From contig CAMVGI010000007.1 in the NCBI GenBank assembly GCA_947166955.1, forward strand, positions 1-14,969: a stretch of DNA of 14,969 nt, given 5' to 3'. Made by a program: the position numbers and the translations under genes. Below, piece by piece: positions 1 to 6,348 of this stretch (position 1 is its first letter; every line of letters begins with the position of its first letter). The notes beneath the pieces are model-generated. The model made no database searches, was not told the DNA's origin, and saw nothing but the letters and a program-made list of their open reading frames with translations. The DNA comes from an uncultured Clostridia bacterium (GTDB lineage Bacteria > Bacillota_A > Clostridia > Oscillospirales > Oscillospiraceae).

Positions 1-48
1 CATGCTCGCCGCTTTACCGGCGTAGGTAAATTCGTAGCTGTGATACAT
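1..48 (-). CDS. N-terminus of probable distal tail protein (Dit-like), runs off the window
   Basis: Only the first 16 codons are present. They start at ATG 48-46 and encode a peptide beginning MYHSYEFTYAGKAAS. A good ribosome binding site (GGAGG, 62-58) lies nine bases upstream of the ATG. The gene follows the tape measure gene directly, which is where siphoviruses of Gram-positive hosts normally encode the distal tail protein that caps the tail tube and holds the baseplate. The aromatic-rich N-terminus (Tyr-His-Ser-Tyr-Glu-Phe) fits such proteins but is too short to prove it, so function is inferred mainly from gene order. The region between it and the tape measure stop contains a terminator and an alternative hairpin that covers this ribosome binding site. 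Confidence 0.6.
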   Translation of the reverse strand, partial: MYHSYEFTYAGKAASM

Positions 49-57
49 TTCCACTCA

Positions 58-90
58 CCTCCGTTTCGTTTTTTTTATTGAAAACGGAGG
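58..90 (-). promoter_or_regulatory. Alternative hairpin that would sequester the Dit-like gene's ribosome binding site
   Basis: On the minus strand CCTCCGTTT (90-82) is perfectly complementary to AAACGGAGG (66-58), which contains the GGAGG of the downstream gene. The loop is 15 nt. The upstream arm is the same sequence that forms the 3' arm of the terminator hairpin, so the two structures exclude each other. The pairing is seen directly; a regulatory effect is inference. Confidence 0.45.
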
Positions 91-107
91 CGCGTTTGCG
101 CCTCCGT
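81..107 (-). terminator. Intrinsic terminator after the tape measure gene
   Basis: On the minus strand a 10-bp perfect stem (ACGGAGGCGC, 107-98, with GCGCCTCCGT, 93-84) closes an AAAC loop and is followed by a short T run (84-81). It starts inside the tape measure stop codon. The U tract is short, so termination is probably partial and some transcripts continue into the next tail gene. Its 3' arm can alternatively pair with the ribosome binding site of the downstream gene. Confidence 0.7.
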
Positions 108-3100
108 CAATGGTATAGATCGCGCTTCATCACGCGAAGGATCTCGTTGACCATCTCTCTTGTGACCTGAACGTGCTGCTGCACGGTCTCCGCGCTCGCG
201 CCGTTGATGGTCGTGTCGCCAAACTGGATCGTCACGGGCGCGTTGCTGCTCGTAACCGTGCTGACCGACTGCGGCGCGCCGCCGATAAGCTGCTGCCGAA
301 TGTCGCTCGGCGCGTTCATTGCCGCGCCCTGCAACTTATTCATCCGTTCCAGAAGCCCCGTCACCCTGTCCGCCATCTGCTCGGTCAGCACCCACTCATG
401 GTCTTTGAGAAGCGCAAACTCCTCGTTCTCCTTGGGCGTGCCGCCCACAACGCCTCCGCTGTGGAAAATGCCGAACTGCGGATAAAGCGGCTGGCCGTTC
501 CAGTACCAAACGCCGTTGCGCCGCTCGATGCTGCCGCCGACAATTCCCTCAAGCCGTTCGGCGAGCCGGACGTTCGCGTCCTCCAAACGCCGCCGTTCCT
601 CCGCCGAAGCGTCGAACCACGCCTCGGAGTTCGCCTTCATCTGCTGCACGATGCCGGCTCCCGCCTGCTCTCGCCAGCTTTGGCTCTCCTCTCCGTGCTC
701 TCCGGTTCTGCCGACCGTCAGATTGACGCCGTTTTCTCCGCTCATGCTCTCGATCTCCGCCTTCACGCCGGCAAGCGCCTCCTGATAGCTGCCGCCGAAG
801 CGCTCCAGCGCGGCGATCGCGTTGTCGACCGCCTCCTCGATCTCGCTCTGGAACGAGCTTCCCATCTCATAGTTCCACTCGCAAAGCTGGTCGCGCAGCT
901 TCTTGTAGTCGCCGGCGATCTCGTTGTTGAGATAGTCCATCGCCATGCGGTAGAGCTTTTCCGTTGAGGAGATGGAGTCTTTGAGAATGTCGATCTCGCT
1001 GTCCTTCTCCTGCTCGTAGGCTTTCTGCATATCGTCCAGCGCGTCCTCGGTCTTGGAAACCATGCGCTCGGACTGTGCCTCGTTGATCTCGTCTTGGAGC
1101 TTTGCCATCTCCTCGGCGATGGAGGCGCGCTCCGCCTTTGCCGCGCGGCTGTCGTCCAGCGAAAGCGCGTCATATTTGGCCTGCAGCTTGGCAAGCTCCT
1201 TCATGCGCTGCGCCATTGACTTTTGATAGTCGTTCTCGTCCTTCGCCAGCCGCAGCGCCTCCTTGCGCTGGTTGATGATCTCGGCGTATGCCTTCTTCAT
1301 CTCCTCCAGCGCCTCGATCTGCTGATTCGTGCGGTCGCGCAGCATGTCCATGATGTACTTGAGCAGATCGTCCAGCCCATTCTTCATGTCTTCGAGCGAC
1401 TTCTTGAACGCGCCCGTTTCCTTGCCGATGCTCTGCACGGCAACCTCCGCGAGATCGCGGATCGTGTTGATGTTGTGCAGCGCCGCCGCGTACTGCTCGT
1501 CCGTCAGGTCGAGCATCGCGAGGTTTGCGTACACCAGCCCCCATGTCGCGTCCGTCGCCTCGCTCGTCGCGAAGATGATCTGGTTAAGGTCTTCGATCGA
1601 ATCCTTTTCGATTGCCTCCTCCAGCCGCTTGACGTAGGTAAACGCCTGTTCGACCGCCATCTGCCGCGTCTTCGCGGCGATCACGCTCTGGATAGTCTCT
1701 TCGTTGATGACCAGAAGCCCGTTCTCGTCGCGGAGATACTGCATATACTGCTCGCCAAGCTGCAAGATGGACTGATAGGTGTCGATCGAGATGAAGCCGC
1801 CGCTTTCCGCGTACTCGTCCGCCGCGCTGTGCAGCGTCTCATACACGCTCTGGATCTCGTCCACCGCGTCATGGGCTGCGGATGCAATCGCCTTGAGGTT
1901 GTCGACAATGCTCTGCCTTGCCGCGCGAATGGTGTCGCGCACGTCCCACCAGGTCTGCGACCCCTCCTTGTTGGCGTCGTTGAATTTGGTGATGTTGTCG
2001 ATGATGCCCTCAGTGTCCTTAATGAGTCCATTGGTTGCTTCCTGCGCGTTGTCGTACTTGCCGAGGATGTTGACGGACATGTCCGCCATCGTCTCATACT
2101 TCGTCAAATCGCTCGTCGCCAGCTCGTTGAGGTGTTCAAGATTGCGGATGTAAAGGTTATTCGCCTGCGCGTCATAGTCCACCTCAAAGCCGAGCTTCTG
2201 GAGCTTTTCAACGCCTTCGGCGATCGCCTTGCGCCGCTCCTCGTTGAGATTGTGCAGCGCCGCCTGCTCGTCCTCATAGACGTCCACGAGCGACTTGTGG
2301 ATCTTGATTTGATCCCACAGTCCGTCCGTGCGCCCCAGCTTGCCGTTCAGCCTTTCCGCTTCCTCCTGCGCGTCCTCAAGGCGCTTGATCGCCTCCCGGA
2401 AGCGGTCGATCTCGGCAAAATACCTGTCCGTGTCCTTCTTGGACGAACCCGTGCTGCCGCTGCCACTGCCGCTTCCGCTCGCCTTCGGCACGCTGACCGT
2501 CACCTCCGGCAGCTCCACCTTCAAATCGTCCGTGAAGCCCTCCAGAAGCATGTCCTGATAGCGCTTCATCGCCATACCGTACTGCGTGGTCGCCTTCATG
2601 CCTGGGCTTGCGCTCGCTTCGAGCTTCTGCATCTGCGCGAGAATTTGCATCCGCTTTCCTGCAATGCCCGCCGCGTTCGCCATCTGAATGAGCGTCGCGA
2701 TCGTTCCGGCGTTCGCTGTAGCAAAATCGGTCGTCGCGATCTTCGCCTCAAGCTGCTTCTTGCGCAGCGCTTCGATCGCGGTGATGTCCGCGTTGGTCGC
2801 GCCGATCTCACGCAGCTTTTGCTCGACAACGCTCCACTCGGCGTCCGCCAAGCCAAGCGCCGCGACCTTCGCCTCAAGCCGCACGAGCCGCAGGCGGGAT
2901 TCGACCACCTCGTCCGCGTTCGTCACGCCGATCTTTTCCAACATGACCTTCACAAGCTCGGCGTTGCCCTCGCGCAGCATGTCGAGCACCGTCGTCGAGT
3001 TCATAAACTCGCTCGCCAGCGCGTCAGCCGCAGCCTGTGCCTCCTCCATGGAGGAAGCGGAGTCCATCATCACCTTGGCAAAGTTCTCATAGGTCTCATA

Positions 3101-5154
3101 GTCGCCGAACACCTTGCCGATCTCGGCAAGCGTGTCATTTGTTATCGTGCCTTCCTTGCTGAACTCCTGCAGCGCCTTGCTGAGCTTATCCACCTTGCTC
3201 TCGGCGTCGGCGAACTTCTCCGCCATCGTCGCGATGCTCGGATTATACTCCGTCAGCTCTTGCAGCTCCGCAACCAGCCTTCCAAGCTCGTCGCCGCTAC
3301 CGGCCTCCAGAATCGCTTCGTGAATCTCATGCAGCCGCTCCGCAAACTCCTCCGCGTCCTTGTTGTTGGCGTCAAATGTCGTCTTGTCGCCGAACACGCC
3401 GAGGAACAGTCCCTTTTGGTCGTATGCCTGATAATCGGTGCTCTTGTCCTTCTTCGCCTTCTTGATGACGCTTTGAACGTACTTGTCAAGCTCCTGATCG
3501 GACAAGATTTCGCCGTTCGGAAGGATCGGCGTCACGACAAGCGCGCTCTCGCCCTGCTGGATCGTCTTTGAGAGCACCGTCATTCGATCGCCGACCTGCG
3601 CGTTGGCGTCGTGCGTCTGCACCTTGCCGAGGTTGGCGTTGGTCACTTCCACCACGCGCCGGTCAAGAAGATCGACATTACCGCCGTGCGCATAGATTTC
3701 TCTGGACTTAACGCTGTACCTGTCGAGCACGTCGAGCAAGCCCTTGATCTTGCCTGCCTCGTCCTCCGCCGCGTCTCCCGTTCCTCTGAGCATATCGGCA
3801 AGCTCGTCCTTCGGAATATCCTCCGTGATCAATCCAAGCTCTCTGAGATATGCGTTGAACTCGGCGATCTTCTCGTTGGTGAGGTCTGCTTCCGTTTCAA
3901 AGAAACGCCCGAAGATGGAGTCGCGCGCCGCTTCGGGATCTCGCAGCACCGCAATGCGATCAAGCGCAAGGTCAAGCTCGCGGATCAGCCCAGCCGACTC
4001 CGGATCGTCCGGATCGAGCGCGCTTCGCAGCTTGATCGCCTCGTCCTGCAAGTCGACCATCCGCTCCAGCGCGACGTCCATAGAAGCCTGATACCCGTCA
4101 GCCGCCGCCTTGAACGACTCCTTTTCTGCGTCCGTCGCGGCGGCAGCGCCGTCAGCGACTGCCTTGTCAAACGCTTCCTTTGCGGCCTTGTAATCTTCGA
4201 CCACAGCCCTAAGTCCGCCCGCGCCGGTGTACTTCTGTTCAAACTCCGCATCGGAAAAGCCGGAATAACCAGCATACATCATTTCAAGGCCGCTGTCATT
4301 CAGCCAGTTGCGCGCATCGCCCGCCGCTTTCTCATTGACCTCGCGCCGCTTCGCGGCAATCAGGTCTTTCTGAAGCTGGATCTGCTGATCCAAAAGCTCA
4401 TTCTCGCGCTCCAAGCGCCGAAGCTCCTCGCTCTCCACAATGGAAATCGTTCCGCCCTCGCGCAGCGCGCGCAGCTCAGAAAGTCTGGCGTTATTGTCAT
4501 CCAGCTTGTCATCAAGCTCGGAAAGCTCATCTTGCAAATTCGCAAGGTCTGTCTGCAACTGCTCCAGCGTCGGATGCGCCGCCTCGTACATTTCCTTGAA
4601 CTTCTTACCCGCCGTAACAAGCAGGGGAATAAGCATCATAAGGAGCGAGATCCAGCCCATCGGCGTTTTGAGCATCAGCAGCGCCGTCTCCTTGAGTGCA
4701 AGATTATAGCCCTGCTGCGCGCCGGTCGCCGCGATCGTCGATGCTGTTTTGGCGTCCTCCGCTACCTTACTCGCAAGATATTGCAAAACGGACTCCGCAA
4801 GCTCACCGCGAAGCGCGCCGGTCGCAATCGCGTTTGCGATCGTCGCCTCGGTCAACCGATCCGTCTCTTTCAGATTGAGCGCCTTTGCAAGCGTATTGGC
4901 CTTGATGCTCATTTCTTCCGCAAGCTGTTCCACCGTGTAATTCTGTCCGGCTGCCGTCAGCTTGGTAAAGTTCAAAACCGCCTCACGCTGTTGCTGATTG
5001 AGCGCAAGCTGGCTCAGCGCTACCTTTTGCTGCGCCGCGTCAAGACTTACGAGCTGCGCCGCGTACGTTGCCTGCGCCGCGCGCGTATCATCGTAAACGA
5101 TGTTTGCGGCGCGGATGGCGTCCACAGTAGGTTTAATTGCCAATCCATTCGTAA
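107..5154 (-). CDS. Tape measure protein, C-terminal exon
   Basis: This open frame of about 1,680 codons is the second part of the tail tape measure protein, which sets tail length and is ejected with the DNA. Numbering from the TTG at 5143, it has a hydrophobic segment at about 154-178, charged heptad-like coiled coil at about 190-270, and a Gly/Ser-rich linker near 885-900. A long Lys/Glu/Gln-rich coiled coil covers about 1240-1430. A typical tape measure tail near 1560 includes FHSGGVVGG and EEFALLKDHEWVLT. The only start a gene caller would find is TTG 5143, with no ribosome binding site. The frame is open upstream to a TAA at 5179-5177, and the proposed 3' splice site falls at 5155|5154. 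It is best read as an exon joined to the frame at 6349-9174 after intron removal. A distal tail gene follows. Confidence 0.88.
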
Positions 5155-5155
5155 C

Positions 5156-5174
5156 TTCGTGAAGCCACCACGAA
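5156..5174 (-). other. Intron 3'-terminal hairpin (P9-type) before the 3' splice site
   Basis: On the minus strand TTCGTG and CACGAA form a perfect 6-bp stem with a 7-nt loop. It ends one base before G5155. The next bases, UUACGAA (5154-5148), can pair over 7 bp (one G-U) with UUUGUAA (6345-6339) near the intron 5' end. That is the arrangement expected for P10, which positions the 3' splice site. It is part of the intron and not a terminator, as no T run follows. Confidence 0.55.
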
Positions 5175-5182
5175 AATTATCG

Positions 5183-5211
5183 TTGATTTCTACTTTTGTT
5201 AGTGATATAAT
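5183..5211 (+). promoter_or_regulatory. Sigma-70/SigA-type promoter of the intron cassette
   Basis: TTGATT (5183-5188) and a perfect TATAAT (5206-5211) are separated by 17 bp, close to the vegetative consensus. The site lies in an A+T-rich stretch: 5161-5220 is about 33% G+C by eye, against about 67% at 3601-3660. It is about 31 bp upstream of the zinc-ribbon gene start and points against the phage structural genes. This would allow expression independent of the late operon, for example during lysogeny; that last point is inference. Confidence 0.8.
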
Positions 5212-5241
5212 CCATAGCAAGAAGAAAGGAGCGTGTGTTCT

Positions 5242-5934
5242 ATGGCATTGATCGTATGTCCTGAGTGCAGCCAGCAGGTGTCATCCGCAGCGGCGACTTG
5301 CCCGCGCTGTGGCTTTCCGATTGCAAGCCACCTGAAAGAACAGGAACAAAAATCCTACCATCAAAAACTGCTTTCACAGGTCGCGATGTTCCCGCTCTCC
5401 TCCGAAACGCCAATGGCAAGAGTCTGCGCAAAATGCGCCGAACCTTATTTCTACAATCCAGTCCATAAGGACAACGATACGCCCATGTGCGAATGTAATG
5501 CGCCGTCCGTTGAAATCGACATCTCACAGGAGAAAATGAGTGACGTAGCCGGCGTTCTTACAACTGACGTCGATATTTTTGAACGTCTCGTATTTCCTCG
5601 CAACATCGGCGATAAAGCGTCGCAAGAGTATAAGGCATACGTCAACAGTCTATACGGGCAACTGAACAGAAGTCTCGCGCTGCGCGGCGAACCGCCGCAC
5701 GAACCACCAGCGCCGCTCATGGATATAATAGACCGCTCCATGTGGAAGCCGATCGAACGCGCCGCGCAGAAAGAGCCGCCGCGAAATGTTCCAACCTGTC
5801 CCGTCTGCCACTCCGCAAACCTCTCTCGCATCTCAGCATCCAAGAGCTTCCTCAAAATCGCAACATTCGGTCTTGCCGGAGCCGGAGACGTCGGGAAAAC
5901 GTGGAAATGCAACAACTGCGGAGACAAATTTTGA
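5242..5934 (+). CDS. Zinc-ribbon protein encoded antisense inside the intron
   Basis: This 230-aa protein has three Cys clusters. A ribbon at C6-x2-C9 with C20-x2-C23 forms the N-terminus (CPECSQQ..., CPRCGFP). Cys pairs follow at C62-x2-C65 and C83-x-C85. A C-terminal ribbon has C186-x2-C189 and C223-x2-C226. The C-terminal layout (CPVCHS, a hydrophobic Gly-rich stretch, then GKTWKCNNCGDKF) is common in uncharacterised Firmicutes zinc-ribbon proteins. No catalytic motif is recognised, and there is no HNH, GIY-YIG or LAGLIDADG signature, so it does not look like a homing endonuclease. ATG 5242 is preferred because AAGGAG (5226-5231) is ten bases upstream; an in-frame GTG at 5233 is too close to that site. 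It has its own promoter, opposes its neighbours and is A+T-richer, so it looks like an acquired moron-type gene. Its role is unknown. Confidence 0.85.
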   Translation: MALIVCPECSQQVSSAAATCPRCGFPIASHLKEQEQKSYHQKLLSQVAMFPLSSETPMARVCAKCAEPYFYNPVHKDNDTPMCECNAPSVEIDISQEKMSDVAGVLTTDVDIFERLVFPRNIGDKASQEYKAYVNSLYGQLNRSLALRGEPPHEPPAPLMDIIDRSMWKPIERAAQKEPPRNVPTCPVCHSANLSRISASKSFLKIATFGLAGAGDVGKTWKCNNCGDKF

Positions 5935-5943
5935 GGAATACAA

Positions 5944-6096
5944 ATGCTGTTCTTACTCATTGTCCTTATCTTTATTCTCGCTCCGATCACTGACAAGATG
6001 GGATTCAAGTCACAATCAGAACAGTGGTTTGGCATATTCGCTATCATATTGCTGCTCCTGATTGTAGCGATAGGCATGGGAAGTTGTACTGCTTAA
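5944..6096 (+). CDS. Small membrane protein with two hydrophobic segments
   Basis: A 50-codon frame starts at ATG 5944, nine bases after the zinc-ribbon stop. GAGGA (5933-5937) overlaps that stop codon and sits six bases upstream, so the two genes are probably translated from one mRNA. The protein has hydrophobic stretches at residues 2-16 (LFLLIVLIFILAP) and 30-46 (FGIFAIILLLLIVAIG), joined by a short polar loop (DKMGFKSQSEQ). This predicts a hairpin of two membrane helices. No family is recognised. Its tight coupling to a zinc-ribbon gene suggests a two-component cassette. Superinfection exclusion or a host-interaction function is possible but speculative. Confidence 0.72.
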   Translation: MLFLLIVLIFILAPITDKMGFKSQSEQWFGIFAIILLLLIVAIGMGSCTA

Positions 6097-6138
6097 TGGT
6101 CTTTCCGGCTTGCGGCGACCAACCGCATATCATTTTTG

Positions 6139-6164
6139 ACAGCCTGCCCGTTTGGGCGGGCTGT
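6139..6164. other. Hairpin at the convergent edge of cassette and intron core
   Basis: ACAGCC (6139-6144) pairs with GGCTGT (6159-6164), and GCCC (6146-6149) with GGGC (6154-6157), around a GTTT loop. In plus-strand RNA the position between the two stems (T6145/G6158) is a U-G wobble, giving 11 continuous pairs. In minus-strand RNA the same position is an A-C mismatch. It lies 43 bp past the small membrane gene and just after P7 on the intron strand. It could be the cassette terminator, though it lacks a good T tail, or the intron's P9 stem, or both. Confidence 0.45.
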
Positions 6165-6348
6165 TGGATTTGGAGCACCCCATCGCGATCCGTAGACCGC
6201 GCCGACATTATGCTCTCTGAACCATCTCACGTTGCCGTGAGCTTGGCTGCGGATTACCGTTTTCGGCTTCCCGGACGAGGATGATCTAAACTCGCCGCTC
6301 CTTGCGGAGCCATGTTCGTCGGTTTTTCCAATACCCCCTTACAAACGG

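Noticed and set aside
5233..5241. GTG 5233 as start of the zinc-ribbon gene
   Set aside because: It begins one or two bases after the AAGGAG site, too close for initiation. ATG 5242 has correct spacing.
1223..5251. Long plus-strand frames (1223-3571 and 3611-5251) opposite the tape measure
   Set aside because: They are antisense shadows of the tape measure coding sequence, with no ribosome binding sites and shadow-like composition.
5451..6077. 208-codon minus-strand frame inside the intron, considered as a sense homing endonuclease
   Set aside because: It is antisense to the zinc-ribbon gene. It has no HNH, GIY-YIG or LAGLIDADG motif and no good ribosome binding site. The Cys motifs and promoter support the plus-strand gene.
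6121..6137. UAUGC on the minus strand as an alternative P7 3' strand
   Set aside because: It pairs with GCAUA of the R element but lies beyond the large hairpin. UGCUCC (6177-6172) directly follows P8 and reproduces the bulged A and adjacent G-C pair of a normal P7.
5144..6348. Reading the insert as a simple moron between two independent tape measure genes, or as an insertion sequence
   Set aside because: No transposase, terminal inverted repeats or target duplication is seen. The downstream frame lacks a start, and the group I core is well formed.
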